64,000 bases of DNA from Cupriavidus sp. 2SB (GTDB taxonomy: Bacteria; Pseudomonadota; Gammaproteobacteria; Burkholderiales; Burkholderiaceae). This document shows, piece by piece, positions 1 through 9,257 of this stretch. The notes under the pieces are model-generated. The model saw only the letters and a program-made list of their open reading frames with translations, was not told the DNA's origin and did not search any database. The DNA is taken from contig NZ_SCMX01000021.1 in the NCBI RefSeq assembly GCF_005503625.1, forward strand, positions 29,052 through 93,051. Reading direction: 5' to 3'. The stretch's first letter is position 1. Each line of letters starts with the position of its first letter. A program made the translations under genes and the position numbers.

Positions 1-1067
1 CAGAGCACACCGGCATCCGGCCAGGCAGGGTTGCCGTCGTAAATCGCAATCGTGGTGCCCAGTAGCAACCCGGCGATCTGCGCGTTCCACATGATCCAGC
101 CGCTGCTGCTGTACCAGTGGAAGACATCGTCGCGGCCCAGGTTGTTGTGGAAGGCCATGAGCTTGAGTTGCTCGATCACGATGCCGCCGTGGCCATGCAC
201 GATTGGCTTCGGCATACCCGTGGTGCCCGAGGAATAGACGATCCACAGCGGATGGTCGAACGGCACAGGCTCCATGCGCAGCGGCACGTCATGTGCCAGT
301 ACATCGGCCCATGCATGCCGACGCACGCGTGCATCGATCTTGATGTCGGCATCAGTGTCGCCTGACGGCACGATGACGACATCGGTCAGCGAGGGCAGGG
401 CGGCCACCAGATCGGCAATGACTGGTGCCCGGTCGTAAGCCTTGCCGCCGTAGCGATAGCCATCCACGGCGATCAGCACCTTGGGTTCGATCTGGCGGAA
501 TCGATCGATGACTGCCACTTGCCCCATGTCCGGCGCACATCCGGACCACACCGCTCCAAGGCTGGCCGTGGCGAGGAATGCAATGACCGTGGCCGGGATG
601 TTGGGGAGATAGCCAGCCACGCGGTCGCCACGTGCCACGCCCATCTCGCGCAAGGCGTGCGCCATGGAAGCCACCCGACGTTCGAGATCACCCCAGGTGA
701 TGTCGGCCAGCGGCAGGCTCTCGCCAGCGTGACGAATGGCCGTGCGCTGCGCGGCATCCTGCTCGCGGGCGTGGCGAAAGACCTGTTGCACGTAGTTCAG
801 CGTGGCGCCCTCGAACCATCGCGCGCCCGGCATGGTGCGCTCGGACAGTACCGAGGCAGGCGGCGTGTCGAAGCGGACATCGAAGTAATCGACGATGGAC
901 TGCCAGAACGCTTCGATCTCGGTGACGGACCACTGCCAGAGGCTGCCGTAGTCCGGGAAATCGAGCCCGCGCTCGCGGCGCAGCCAGTCCATGTAGGCGG
1001 CCAGCTGGCTCGCCTGGGCGAACGCCGGCGAAGGCGTCCACATCAGCTTCCCTGCTTCGAGGGTCAT
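1..1067 (-). CDS. Acetoacetyl-CoA synthetase, N-terminal part (cut by window edge)
   Basis: This ANL-superfamily adenylating enzyme would activate acetoacetate to acetoacetyl-CoA with ATP and CoA in the cytosol, a step in ketone-body use and polyhydroxybutyrate turnover. About 355 codons are visible; the family is usually near 650-680 residues, so the C-terminal part lies beyond base 1. The start ATG at 1067 follows a strong ribosome site (GGAGGAG). The N-terminal region reads like acetyl/acetoacetyl-CoA synthetases (LYQ-type helices, GATLNYVQQVF around residues 87-97), and the AMP-binding P-loop YSSGTTGMPK is at 278-287, followed by VHGHGG. The opening segment, with no acetyl-CoA-synthetase-like N-terminus, favours acetoacetyl- over acetyl-CoA synthetase; substrate is inferred from family resemblance. 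It lies downstream of ubiD on the same strand, 105 bases away. Confidence 0.88.
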   Translation of the reverse strand, partial: MTLEAGKLMWTPSPAFAQASQLAAYMDWLRRERGLDFPDYGSLWQWSVTEIEAFWQSIVDYFDVRFDTPPASVLSERTMPGARWFEGATLNYVQQVFRHAREQDAAQRTAIRHAGESLPLADITWGDLERRVASMAHALREMGVARGDRVAGYLPNIPATVIAFLATASLGAVWSGCAPDMGQVAVIDRFRQIEPKVLIAVDGYRYGGKAYDRAPVIADLVAALPSLTDVVIVPSGDTDADIKIDARVRRHAWADVLAHDVPLRMEPVPFDHPLWIVYSSGTTGMPKPIVHGHGGIVIEQLKLMAFHNNLGRDDVFHWYSSSGWIMWNAQIAGLLLGTTIAIYDGNPAWPDAGVL

Positions 1068-1172
1068 GTTGTCTCCTCCGAGGCCCGTCTGACGCGGGCC
1101 ATGAGAGTGATGGCGTGATGGATGGTCGACAGATGATAGCCGACCGTCCTCCAGCCTGCCGGCCTCGGCCTC

Positions 1173-2690
1173 CTACCGGCCGGCTTCGAACAGCGTGCCC
1201 CAGATCTCGTCGACGCGCGTCTTGATGGCCGGATCCATCTTGATCGGCGTACCCCACTCGCGTGTGGTCTCGCCGGGCCATTTGTCGGTGGCGTCAATGC
1301 CCATCTTCGAGCCCAGGCCCGAGACCGGCGAAGCAAAGTCGAGATAGTCGATGGGGGTGTTGTCGACCATCACGGTGTCGCGGGTCGGGTCCACGCGCGT
1401 GGTGATGGCCCAGATCACTTCCTTCCAGTCGCGGGCGTCGATATCGTCGTCCACCACGATGATGAACTTCGTATACATGAACTGCCGCAGGAAGCTCCAG
1501 ACGCCAAACATCACGCGCTTGGCGTGCCCGGCGTACTGCTTCTTCATGCGGACCACCGCCATGCGGTAGCTGCACCCCTCGGGCGGCAGGTAAAAGTCAG
1601 TAATTTCGGGGAACTGCTTCTGCAGCAGCGGCACGAAGACCTCGTTCAGCGCCACGCCCAGCACGGCCGGTTCATCGGGCGGCTTGCCGGTGTAGGTGGA
1701 GTGGTAGATCGGATCACGGCGCATGCTTATGCGGTCGATCGTAAAGACCGGGAACCAGTCCTGCTCGTTGTAGTAACCGGTGTGGTCGCCATAGGGTCCT
1801 TCCAGCGCATGCTCGTAGCCCGAAGGGTGTTCGGGGTCCGGCTGGATATGGCCCTCCAGTACGAACTCCGCCGAAGCCGGCACGGAAAGCTCCGACAGGC
1901 TGGGCGTGATGCATCCCGCCAGCGCCGTGCGGCTGCCGCGCAACAGGCCCGCAAACTGGTATTCCGAGAGCGTGTCGGGTACCGGCGTCACCGCGCCGAG
2001 GATCGTGGCGGGATCGGCGCCCAGCGCCACGGCGATCGGGAAGGGCTTGCCCGGATTGGCCAGTGCGTGCTCCCGGAAGTCGAGTGCGCCGCCCCGATGC
2101 GCGAGCCAGCGCATGATGACCTTGTTGCGGCCGATGACCTGCTGGCGATAGATGCCGAGGTTCTGGCGCTTCTTGTGCGGCCCCTTGGTGATGACCAATC
2201 CCCAGGTGATCAACGGCGCCGCATCGCCCGGCCAACAGGTCTGGATCGGCAGCCGAGCCAGATCCACATCGTTGCCTTCCCAGACTACTTCCTGGCACGC
2301 CGGGCTGCTGACCCGCTTGGGTGCCATGTCCCAGACGGACTTGACCAGTGTGAACAGCTTGCCGGCTTCGCGCAGTCCCCGCGGTGGTTCCGGCTCCTTG
2401 AGCGCGGATAGCACGTGCCCGATATCGCGCAGATCCGACAGCGACGATGCGCCCATGCCGAGCGCCACTCTTTGTGTCGTCCCGAACAGATTTGCCAGCA
2501 CTGGCACTTTATAAATATCGCCATCGTCGCGTCGCGGCTGTTCGAACAGCATGGCCGGCCCCTCGGCGCGCAGGACGCGATCGCAGATCTCGGTCATCTC
2601 GAGGTTGGGCGACACCGGCACGTGGACGCGCTTGAGGTCTCCGCGCTGTTCCAGTTGTCCGATGAAGTCGCGTAAGTCTTTGTATTGCAT
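1173..2690 (-). CDS. ubiD: UbiD family decarboxylase (3-octaprenyl-4-hydroxybenzoate carboxy-lyase)
   Basis: UbiD is a prenylated-FMN-dependent decarboxylase that removes the carboxylate from 3-polyprenyl-4-hydroxybenzoate in ubiquinone biosynthesis; its cofactor is made by UbiX, not in this window. The 505-residue length fits the family. Visible hallmarks are the N-terminal [14 protein letters not shown] start, the [12 protein letters not shown] segment at 297-308 and the [26 protein letters not shown] region near residue 400, all typical of UbiD. The start is the only ATG before a long gap. It runs toward the acetoacetyl-CoA synthetase gene; the two may be cotranscribed, but the 105-base gap shows no clear signal either way. 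Confidence 0.95.
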   Translation of the reverse strand: MQYKDLRDFIGQLEQRGDLKRVHVPVSPNLEMTEICDRVLRAEGPAMLFEQPRRDDGDIYKVPVLANLFGTTQRVALGMGASSLSDLRDIGHVLSALKEPEPPRGLREAGKLFTLVKSVWDMAPKRVSSPACQEVVWEGNDVDLARLPIQTCWPGDAAPLITWGLVITKGPHKKRQNLGIYRQQVIGRNKVIMRWLAHRGGALDFREHALANPGKPFPIAVALGADPATILGAVTPVPDTLSEYQFAGLLRGSRTALAGCITPSLSELSVPASAEFVLEGHIQPDPEHPSGYEHALEGPYGDHTGYYNEQDWFPVFTIDRISMRRDPIYHSTYTGKPPDEPAVLGVALNEVFVPLLQKQFPEITDFYLPPEGCSYRMAVVRMKKQYAGHAKRVMFGVWSFLRQFMYTKFIIVVDDDIDARDWKEVIWAITTRVDPTRDTVMVDNTPIDYLDFASPVSGLGSKMGIDATDKWPGETTREWGTPIKMDPAIKTRVDEIWGTLFEAGR

Positions 2691-2956
2691 GGTGAAATCC
2701 GGTCAGAATGTGGCGCCGCGCCAATCTCCGGCGAGTCGTCGCGGTGTGTGTGACGATACACATGACCCCTCATCGGCGCAAAAAAATCGTGGCAGTCCAA
2801 GCATCAAATTGTAAAGAAATTACGAATTGGCCCGAAGGGGTGGCGGCACGCGAGACTAGGCAGGGTATGCGTTTCGAGGTTCTTGGACCCCATATAAGTG
2901 TCGTAAAAAGCCTAGTTACAAATAGCTAAAAGTAGTAGGTTTTTGATTCATTATTC

Positions 2957-2985
2957 TTGACGGGTTATAAAAGCGTTCCTACAAT
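2957..2985 (+). promoter_or_regulatory. Sigma-70-type promoter for the lytic transglycosylase
   Basis: TTGACG (2957-2962) and TACAAT (2980-2985) are separated by exactly 17 bases, a near-consensus pair. Transcription would start near 2992, about 340 bases before the transglycosylase start codon. Upstream (2691-2956) I see no gene; a short inverted repeat TGTGTGACGATACACA near 2748-2763 lies close to the ubiD start and could be a protein site, with low confidence. Confidence 0.7.
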
Positions 2986-2991
2986 CCGGTC

Positions 2992-3333
2992 TGCTCTGTG
3001 GGGTGTTGCGCTGCACCATGGCTTCCCTGTCTCTGTCAAGAGGCGGAAACGAAAAAAGCAGCGTCGATACTTCCACACTGATCGTCACCACGGATTCCCG
3101 GGAGGAGTCCGGTGCGGTCCCCTGGCGGGATGCCAGGTAATAGGAGTTCTTAGTGGCAGGGTGCAGCTCCCCAGGCTTGTATCCTGCTTCCCGTTGGGCG
3201 CATGGGGAGCGCCCGCCAACAGATGCTTGGACACCCCTGCTAGGTGGTCGCAGCATCCTTACTTGAGTACGTTGAGATCGGGCACGCGCAGCAAGTCTGG
3301 GCGCGCGCAACGGGGCAGCGGATGGAGGTAAGT
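2992..3333 (+). other. Long structured 5' leader of the transglycosylase gene, function unknown
   Basis: The predicted transcript has about 340 untranslated bases before the ATG at 3334. Several hairpins can be drawn by eye: GGATTCC/GGAGTCC (about 3092-3110), CCTGGC/GCCAGG (3121-3137) and GGGCGC/GCGCCC (about 3196-3214). No coding frame with a ribosome site is seen, and I could not match the leader to a riboswitch consensus I know. It ends in a strong ribosome site, GGAGGTAAGT. Confidence 0.45.
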
Positions 3334-4401
3334 ATGAGCGGTTGGAAAACCCTTCATCTTCCCGGCATCGGGCGGGCATTGCAGGTCCGCGTCAGACAGC
3401 CGGTACCCGGTGTGAGCCGCGCACTCCAAGTGCGACTGGCTCATCCGGTGGCAGGTCGCGCCTTGTTGCGCGGCGGCCGTACGACCTTGAAGTACACCCT
3501 GAATGCACTCGGGGTGCTGTCCGTGGCCGCAGCGGTCACGCTCACGCTCAGCCCGCAGTGGCGGACGTCCCTTGCCGGTGCGCTGGCGGGAACCGAAGCG
3601 CCTGCCGTGCTGGTCGATGCTGCCGTCAGCAACGCCGTGGCCGAAGAGGCCAGCCTTGTTGGCGCGGCCGTGCCCGCCGTGTCGGCGGATGTGGCGGCAG
3701 CGCGTCTGCTGGCTACTGTGTCGACGTCGGGCAAGGGTCTGCCGACCGTGTCGGGCGTGGACGAGTGGAGCCACACGCCGGCCGGCAAGGTGCCGTCCGT
3801 GGCCCATCTGGCCGCACAGATTCCGGTGCAGCGGGTGGCGATGGATGCGCGCTATACCAGTGCGCTGGGTTCTGCGCGTGAACAGGCTGCCGTGGCCGAC
3901 TACATCGCCCGCAAGTACCGCGTGGCGACGCAGGCGACGGCACAACTGGTCAAGGCTGCATACATGACGGGCCGCGAGGTCGGTATCGACCCGCTGCTGA
4001 TCCTGGGCGTGATCGCCATCGAGTCGAGCTTCAATCCGTACGCCGAGAGCGGCGTCGGTGCGCAGGGCTTGATGCAGGTGATGACCAAGGTGCATTCGGA
4101 CAAGTACGAAGCAGTGGGCGGCGTGGCCGCGGCGCTGAATCCGTATGCCAACATCAAGATCGGTGCGCTGGTGCTCAAGGACTGCATCGCCCGCGCCGGT
4201 ACGATCGAAGGCGGCCTGAAGTACTACGTGGGCGCCACGACACAGACCGATGGCGGCTACGGCGCCAAGGTGCTGGCCGAACGCGGACGCCTGCGTGCGC
4301 TGCTGGGCCTCACCGGCACGGAAACCATCAAGGCTCCGGTGGACCGTCACCAGAACGGCGAGAAGCTGGAAGCTGCAAGCGGTACCGCGCAGGCGGCTTG
4401 A
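3334..4401 (+). CDS. Membrane-anchored or secreted lytic transglycosylase (SLT domain)
   Basis: This is a family-1 lytic transglycosylase that would cleave peptidoglycan glycan strands to 1,6-anhydro ends in the periplasm. The start at 3334 is chosen for its GGAGGTAAGT ribosome site, giving 355 residues. After a basic N-terminus there is one hydrophobic segment (about 53-72), then an Ala/Val-rich linker to about residue 200. The SLT domain follows, with the catalytic Glu at E230 in IAIESSFNPYA, then GAQGLMQVM and an NPYANIKIGA motif. The C-terminal 20 residues look disordered. It is a single gene with its own promoter, long leader and terminator. I do not assign an mlt symbol. Confidence 0.88.
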   Translation: MSGWKTLHLPGIGRALQVRVRQPVPGVSRALQVRLAHPVAGRALLRGGRTTLKYTLNALGVLSVAAAVTLTLSPQWRTSLAGALAGTEAPAVLVDAAVSNAVAEEASLVGAAVPAVSADVAAARLLATVSTSGKGLPTVSGVDEWSHTPAGKVPSVAHLAAQIPVQRVAMDARYTSALGSAREQAAVADYIARKYRVATQATAQLVKAAYMTGREVGIDPLLILGVIAIESSFNPYAESGVGAQGLMQVMTKVHSDKYEAVGGVAAALNPYANIKIGALVLKDCIARAGTIEGGLKYYVGATTQTDGGYGAKVLAERGRLRALLGLTGTETIKAPVDRHQNGEKLEAASGTAQAA

Positions 4402-4419
4402 ACGTCAACGCTGGTCAAA

Positions 4420-4455
4420 CAGAAAGGGCACCCCGAGGGGTGCCCTTTCTGTTTT
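4420..4455. terminator. Strong, probably bidirectional terminator
   Basis: AGAAAGGGCACCCC, a GAG loop, then GGGGTGCCCTTTCT followed by GTTTT makes a long perfect stem with T-runs readable in both directions. It sits between the convergent transglycosylase and aminotransferase genes and can end both transcripts. Confidence 0.9.
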
Positions 4456-4478
4456 GGTGATAACCGGCTGGCGGTCCT

Positions 4479-5660
4479 TCAGCGCAGGAAGTGATGCATC
4501 CGGTCCATCGCTTCCTCGATATTTGCCATCGAGGTGGCGTACGAGATGCGGATGTAGTCGCGCGCGGTATGGGGGCCAAAATCGGTGCCCGGTACCATGA
4601 CCACGCCGGCGTCATGCAGGATGGCCTGTGTCAGCTTGTCCGCGTCGCCTGCGGCAGGATGGTTGACGTGGCGGCAATCGGCGTAGACATAGAACGCGCC
4701 GTCGGGCTTTACCGGCACCCGCAGCCCCAGCGCCTCCAGGGCGGGCAGGATCGCGTCGCGGCGGCGATGGAATTCCGCCTTGCGCTCGTCGTAGATGGCT
4801 AGCGCCTCCTTCGAGAAGCACGCCACGGCTGCATGCTGTGCCACGGCCGATGCGCAGATGAAGAGGTTCTGCGCCACCTTCTCGAACGCCGGCACCAGCG
4901 AATCTGGCACCACCAGCCATCCCAGCCGCCAGCCCGTCATGTTGAAGTACTTCGAGAAGCTGTTTACGGTCACCACGTTGTCGTCGAGGGACAGTGCCGA
5001 CACGGGCGGCGCGTCATACGACAGGCCCTGGTAGATCTCGTCGACGATCGCAAAACCCTGGCGCTTGCGGACTTCGTCCAGAATCGACTTCAGTTCATCG
5101 GGCAGGATCGAAGTGCCGGTTGGGTTCGACGGCGTGGCAAGCAGTACGCCGCGCGTCTTCTCATTCCAGTGCTGCACCACCTGAGCGGCGGTCAGCTGGA
5201 AACGCTCGGCCGGGCCGCTCGGGATCATCTTCGCCTGCCCGTCGAAGGCCGCCACGAAATGCCGGTTGCAGGGGTAGCTCGGGTCAGGCATCAACACTTC
5301 GGCGCCGATATCGACCAGCACGGCACAGGCCAGCAGCAGTGCACCCGAGGCGCCCGCGGTGACGATGACGCGACGCTCCGGGATATCGAGGCCGTATGCC
5401 GTCTTGTAGTGGCCCGCAATGGCCTCGCGCAGCGCGTGGATGCCCAGGGCGCCAGTGTATTGCGTGACGCCACGCCGCATGGCGGCCTCCGCAGCATGTA
5501 CCACCGGGGCGGCCGCCGTGAAGTCGGGCTCACCGATTCCCATATGGATGATGTGCCGTCCGGCACGTTCGAGCTCGGCCGCCTGCTTGGCCAGCTCCAT
5601 GACGTGGAAGGCTTCGATATTGGCCAGGCGGGACGCGGTGGCGATGTGCTGGAGGTTCAT
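4479..5660 (-). CDS. Class I/II PLP-dependent aminotransferase
   Basis: This 393-residue cytosolic fold-type I aminotransferase moves an amino group between an amino acid and a 2-oxo acid. Family signs are GIGEPDFTA near residue 42, NPTGTSI, DEIYQGLSYD, and the PLP Schiff-base lysine K237 in SFSKYFNMTGWRLG. The Arg that binds the substrate carboxylate is likely in DYIRISYAT near the C-terminus. Substrate cannot be read from sequence; relatives are annotated as alanine, aspartate or aromatic aminotransferases. It follows nusB on the same strand, but a good terminator lies between them, so it is probably its own unit. Confidence 0.85.
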   Translation of the reverse strand: MNLQHIATASRLANIEAFHVMELAKQAAELERAGRHIIHMGIGEPDFTAAAPVVHAAEAAMRRGVTQYTGALGIHALREAIAGHYKTAYGLDIPERRVIVTAGASGALLLACAVLVDIGAEVLMPDPSYPCNRHFVAAFDGQAKMIPSGPAERFQLTAAQVVQHWNEKTRGVLLATPSNPTGTSILPDELKSILDEVRKRQGFAIVDEIYQGLSYDAPPVSALSLDDNVVTVNSFSKYFNMTGWRLGWLVVPDSLVPAFEKVAQNLFICASAVAQHAAVACFSKEALAIYDERKAEFHRRRDAILPALEALGLRVPVKPDGAFYVYADCRHVNHPAAGDADKLTQAILHDAGVVMVPGTDFGPHTARDYIRISYATSMANIEEAMDRMHHFLR

Positions 5661-5735
5661 GGCAGATTAGGCAGGCCGTCGGGAAAGAAACCGGTGCAAC
5701 ATTGGGTGAGTGCGCCTCGACATGATAGTCGGCAT

Positions 5736-5759
5736 GAAAAAACCCGCCGAAGCGGGTGT
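5736..5759 (-). terminator. Rho-independent terminator after nusB
   Basis: On the minus strand ACCCGC-TTCG-GCGGGT is followed by a run of T (A-run at 5737-5742 on the plus strand). It closes the ribB-ribH-nusB transcript before the aminotransferase gene. Confidence 0.85.
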
Positions 5760-5813
5760 CGTGGTCCAGGCTGGCCGCCGCACGAAGTGGCGCGTCGGCA
5801 GTGGGCGCCAGGA

Positions 5814-6311
5814 TCAGCGGCGTGCGGCCACTTCCGGTGCCCGCACCTGCGCGGCCAGCTTGTCGAGTACGCCGTTGACGTACTTGTAGCCTTCCACGCC
5901 GCCGAACGTCTTGGTCAGTTCCACGGCTTCGTTGATCACGACCTTGTACGGGATGTCCAGGCAGTGCACGAGCTCGTAGCTGCCCACCAGCAGCGCGGCA
6001 CGCTCAACTGGCGACAGCTCGTCGACTTTCCGGTCGAGGAACGGCTCGAACGCTGCCGTCAGGCGCGCTTCCTCTCGCACGGCGCCGTTCAGCAGGGCGT
6101 TGAAGTGTTCGGTGTCCGCCTTGTTGAAGCCCTGCGCGTCATGCAGGTGCGCCTGGATCGTGCCGATGTCGTTGCGGTTCAGCAGCCATTGGTAGAGCCC
6201 TTGCAGCGCCAGCTCGCGCGAACGGCGGCGCGCACTCTTCGGCGGCGCCTTCGGCTCGGTACGCGGCTTGGCGCCCGACGGCTTATCACCGGTGTCGTTC
6301 ACATCACTCAT
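5814..6311 (-). CDS. nusB: Transcription antitermination factor NusB
   Basis: NusB pairs with NusE (ribosomal protein S10) on boxA RNA in the rRNA antitermination complex. The all-helical core begins at [19 protein letters not shown] and ends in [15 protein letters not shown], both characteristic. The N-terminal 28 residues are a charged, probably disordered extension ([16 protein letters not shown]). I start at the ATG at 6311, which overlaps the ribH stop by 8 bases; an adjacent ATG at 6314 or GTG at 6320 would add one or three residues. The ribH-nusB pair is the classical arrangement. Confidence 0.95.
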   Translation of the reverse strand: MSDVNDTGDKPSGAKPRTEPKAPPKSARRRSRELALQGLYQWLLNRNDIGTIQAHLHDAQGFNKADTEHFNALLNGAVREEARLTAAFEPFLDRKVDELSPVERAALLVGSYELVHCLDIPYKVVINEAVELTKTFGGVEGYKYVNGVLDKLAAQVRAPEVAARR

Positions 6312-6804
6312 CATCTTCACCGTCGCCAGCTTCGTTCTCGCGCAGCGAATCCAGCGCGACCACCAGGTTTGCCATTTCCACGGCGGTACGGGCGCAATCG
6401 CGACCCTTCTCGCGCGTGCGGGCGTGGGCTTGCTCGTCCGTATCCACGGTCAGGATGCCGTTGGCGACGGGAACGTTGAAGTCCAGGCCCACGCGGGTGA
6501 TACCGGCGCCCGACTCGTTCGAGACCAGCTCGAAGTGGTACGTCTCGCCGCGCACGACGGCACCCAGTGCCACCAGTGCGTCGAACTGGCCGCTTTCGGC
6601 CATCTTTTGCAGGGCCAGCGGTACTTCCAGCGCGCCGGGTACGGTCACCAGCAGCGTGTCTTCACCTTCGACGCCGAGTTTTTCCAGTTCGGCCATGCAA
6701 GCCTCGCGCAGCTCGTTGCAGACGGGCTCGTTGAAGCGGGCTTGCACAATCCCGATACGCAGGCCTTCGCCGTCGAGGTTCTTCTCGTAGAAGCCGTGAT
6801 CCAT
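6304..6804 (-). CDS. ribH: 6,7-dimethyl-8-ribityllumazine synthase
   Basis: RibH condenses 3,4-dihydroxy-2-butanone 4-phosphate (from RibB) with the pyrimidine product of RibD to give lumazine, the penultimate riboflavin step. The start at 6804 (MDHGFYEKN) follows GGAG; upstream codons read in frame lack a ribosome site. It is 166 residues. Family motifs: [26 protein letters not shown], and [14 protein letters not shown] with the catalytic His at H90. The last ten residues are acidic (AGDGEDDE), a variable tail. It lies 87 bases after ribB and overlaps nusB. Confidence 0.96.
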   Translation of the reverse strand: MDHGFYEKNLDGEGLRIGIVQARFNEPVCNELREACMAELEKLGVEGEDTLLVTVPGALEVPLALQKMAESGQFDALVALGAVVRGETYHFELVSNESGAGITRVGLDFNVPVANGILTVDTDEQAHARTREKGRDCARTAVEMANLVVALDSLRENEAGDGEDDE

Positions 6805-6891
6805 TGTCAATTCTCCGTAGATTCGTTCAGGCACTGGCAGGCGCCAATGCCCATGATTTCTGTGTGCCTGCTATCCGGACAGGCCCAACCG

Positions 6892-8007
6892 TCAGTCGCA
6901 GTTGGCTTCGCCTTCCATGGCATGGCAGCCGACGATTTCGAGGTCATAGCCCGTCATGCTCGGCATCTTTTGCGGCGAACCCAGCACGCGCATCTTGCCC
7001 ACGCCCACATCGCGGAGGATCTGCGCCCCCATGCCATAGGTGCGCAAGTCGGGCTTGCGGCGCGGACGGTCGTTCGGGGCGTCCAGCGCCGCAAACTGCG
7101 TGAACAACTGGTCGGGCGAGTCGTCGCAGTTCAGCAGCACCATGACACCGGTATCGGCGCCGTGCAGCGCTTCCAGCGCAGCGGGCACGCTCCACGAGTG
7201 CGTGGTGCGGCCGGCTTCCAGCACGTCCAGCACCGACAGCGGCTCGTGCACGCGTACCAGCGTGGCGCGATCCGGATGCGGCTGGCCCTTGATCAGCGCC
7301 AGGTGCGCGCGGCCTGTCGGCTTGTCGCGGTACATCACGCTGCGGAACGTGCCCCACGGCGTCTGCATGTCGCGCTCGCCCACACGTTCGATGATGCTCT
7401 CGGTGCGGCTGCGGTAGTGGATCAGGTCGGCGATGGTGCCGATCTTGAGATCGTGCTCACGCGCGAACTCCACCAGATCGGGCAGGCGAGCCATCGTGCC
7501 GTCGTCCTTCATGATCTCGCAGATCACGGCGGCGGGCGTCAGTCCGGCCAGCGCGCCGAGGTCGCAGCCGGCTTCGGTGTGGCCGGCGCGGATCAGCACG
7601 CCGCCGGGCTGGGCGGTCAGCGGGAAGATGTGTCCCGGCTGGACCAGGTCGGCAGCGCGGGCGTCCTTGGCTACCGCGGCCTGCACGGTGCGGGAACGGT
7701 CGGCGGCGGAGATTCCGGTGGTGACACCTTCGGCGGCTTCGATCGAAACCGTGAAGTTGGTGCCATGCACGGTGCCGTTGCGTGACACCATCGGATACAG
7801 CTCAAGCTGCCGGCAGCGCTCGGCCGTCAGGGTCAGGCAGATCAGGCCACGGCCAAACTTGGCCATGAAGTTGATGGCTTCCGGCGTCACGAAATCGGCT
7901 GCCAGGACGAGATCGCCTTCGTTCTCGCGGTCTTCCTCATCGACGAGGATAACCATGCGGCCGGCGCGAATGTCGGCAATGATGTCTTCGGTACGGGCGA
8001 TAGTCAT
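6892..8007 (-). CDS. ribB: 3,4-dihydroxy-2-butanone-4-phosphate synthase with degenerate GTP cyclohydrolase II-like tail (RibBX type)
   Basis: The N-terminal half converts ribulose 5-phosphate to 3,4-dihydroxy-2-butanone 4-phosphate and formate. Its acidic metal/substrate loop [10 protein letters not shown] is at 23-32, and the active-site His is H143 in [10 protein letters not shown]. The C-terminal half resembles GTP cyclohydrolase II in overall order but the zinc-site stretch is replaced: where the true enzyme has cysteines after VHSE, this one reads [14 protein letters not shown] with no Cys cluster. It should therefore lack cyclohydrolase activity, matching the RibBX variant described in Proteobacteria. 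Start is the ATG at 8007 (MTIARTEDI); a small hairpin GCCGGTA/TACCGGC (8054-8076) sits in the leader. I saw no FMN riboswitch. Confidence 0.93.
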   Translation of the reverse strand: MTIARTEDIIADIRAGRMVILVDEEDRENEGDLVLAADFVTPEAINFMAKFGRGLICLTLTAERCRQLELYPMVSRNGTVHGTNFTVSIEAAEGVTTGISAADRSRTVQAAVAKDARAADLVQPGHIFPLTAQPGGVLIRAGHTEAGCDLGALAGLTPAAVICEIMKDDGTMARLPDLVEFAREHDLKIGTIADLIHYRSRTESIIERVGERDMQTPWGTFRSVMYRDKPTGRAHLALIKGQPHPDRATLVRVHEPLSVLDVLEAGRTTHSWSVPAALEALHGADTGVMVLLNCDDSPDQLFTQFAALDAPNDRPRRKPDLRTYGMGAQILRDVGVGKMRVLGSPQKMPSMTGYDLEIVGCHAMEGEANCD

Positions 8008-8216
8008 GGCTGGGGCGACGTTTGATGACGGGCGGGTGCGGATGGCGGGCAGGGCCGGTACCTTGGGGTTACCGGCGAAATCAAGGCCGCTATTGTACGC
8101 CAAGGCGTGTGCCAGCGCCCTCGGCGGTGGGCCGCAGCCATCGGGTTCTTCCCGGTTGCGCGCAAGTGCGGCGCACGGCATATCCATGACAGATGGCATT
8201 GATCGGAGAGAAGCGC

Positions 8217-9248
8217 ATGACTGCACCGCTGCATGGAATTCGTATCGTGGAATTCGAAGGACTCGGGCCGGGACCGCTGGCGGGCCGGATGCTGGCCGAC
8301 ATGGGCGCCGAGGTGACCGTCATTGCCCGCCGGCAACGCGGGGCGGTGGCCGAACTGCTGGGTGGCGACAAGCCGAGCCCGTTGCGGCGCGGCAAGCGCA
8401 TCGTGCCGCTCGACCTCAAACAGGACGCCGACCACGCCGAAGCCTTGCGCCTCGTAGCGGATGCCGATGCCTTGATCGAAGGCAATCGCCCTGGCGTGAT
8501 GGAGCGGCTGGGGCTTGGGCCCGTTGACTGCGCCGCGCGCAATCCCCGGCTGGTCTATGGCCGCATGACCGGCTGGGGCCAGACAGGACCCTTGTCGCAA
8601 TCGGCGGGGCATGATCTCAACTACGTGGCGCTGAGCGGTATGTTGTCGCTGTCGGCGCGCCCCGGCGAAACGCCGATGATTCCGCCCACGCTGCTGGGCG
8701 ATGCGGGCGGCGCGCTGGGATTGGCCTTCGGCATGGCGTGCGCCATGCTCGAGGCGCGGATCACGGGCCGTGGCCGGGTAGTCGATGCGGCAATTGTCGA
8801 CGTGGTGACCATGCTCGGCGGCATTGCGCTCTGGGTTCGCAACAACGGCCAGCTCGACGGCGCCGAGCCCAGCCCGTTCCATGCATCGCCGTTCTACGAT
8901 GTCTACGCGTGCGCCGATGGCGGATACATCACCATCGGTGCCCTGGAGCCGCAGTTCTATGCGTTGCTGCTTGGCAAGCTGGGACTGCACGACATCGATC
9001 CCGCCCGGCAGTACGACACCGCGACCTGGCCGGCGTTGAAGCAACGATTCGCCGCGCTGTTCCTGAGCCAGCCGCGCGAGCACTGGGATGCGCTGCTCGG
9101 GGGCACCGACGTCTGCTATGCGCCGGTCCTCAGCATTGCCGAGGCCGCCCGGCATCCGCACAACGTGGCACGCGGGTTGTTCGTCGAGCATCCCGACGGG
9201 ACGCTCGATGCGGCGGGCGCGCCGAAGTTCGGTCCTGCCGGAGACTGA
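8217..9248 (+). CDS. CaiB/BaiF family CoA-transferase, alpha-methylacyl-CoA racemase type
   Basis: Members epimerise 2-methyl-branched acyl-CoAs or move CoA between acids. It opens with [30 protein letters not shown], the family nucleotide-fold start, and carries [14 protein letters not shown] and [11 protein letters not shown] motifs; H132-D133 in the latter matches the catalytic Asp region of the racemases, and [12 protein letters not shown] follows. The start ATG at 8217 has GGAGAG upstream. At 343 residues it is slightly shorter than usual (360-380). It is the only plus-strand gene in the rib block, lying between ribE and ribB, and its stop is 9 bases from the ribE stop on the other strand. 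Racemase rather than transferase is favoured by the GHD-NY motif. Confidence 0.85.
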   Translation: MTAPLHGIRIVEFEGLGPGPLAGRMLADMGAEVTVIARRQRGAVAELLGGDKPSPLRRGKRIVPLDLKQDADHAEALRLVADADALIEGNRPGVMERLGLGPVDCAARNPRLVYGRMTGWGQTGPLSQSAGHDLNYVALSGMLSLSARPGETPMIPPTLLGDAGGALGLAFGMACAMLEARITGRGRVVDAAIVDVVTMLGGIALWVRNNGQLDGAEPSPFHASPFYDVYACADGGYITIGALEPQFYALLLGKLGLHDIDPARQYDTATWPALKQRFAALFLSQPREHWDALLGGTDVCYAPVLSIAEAARHPHNVARGLFVEHPDGTLDAAGAPKFGPAGD

Positions 9249-9257
9249 GCGGCAGGG

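Noticed and set aside
3259..4350. Long antisense open frame over the transglycosylase
   Set aside because: It is a His/Arg-rich shadow frame produced by high third-position GC; no ribosome site or family match. The same applies to long antisense frames over ubiD, ribD, pilY1, tolA, glyA and others.
8008..8216. FMN riboswitch ahead of ribB
   Set aside because: The gap is short and lacks the conserved FMN-element blocks; only a small 7-bp hairpin is present.
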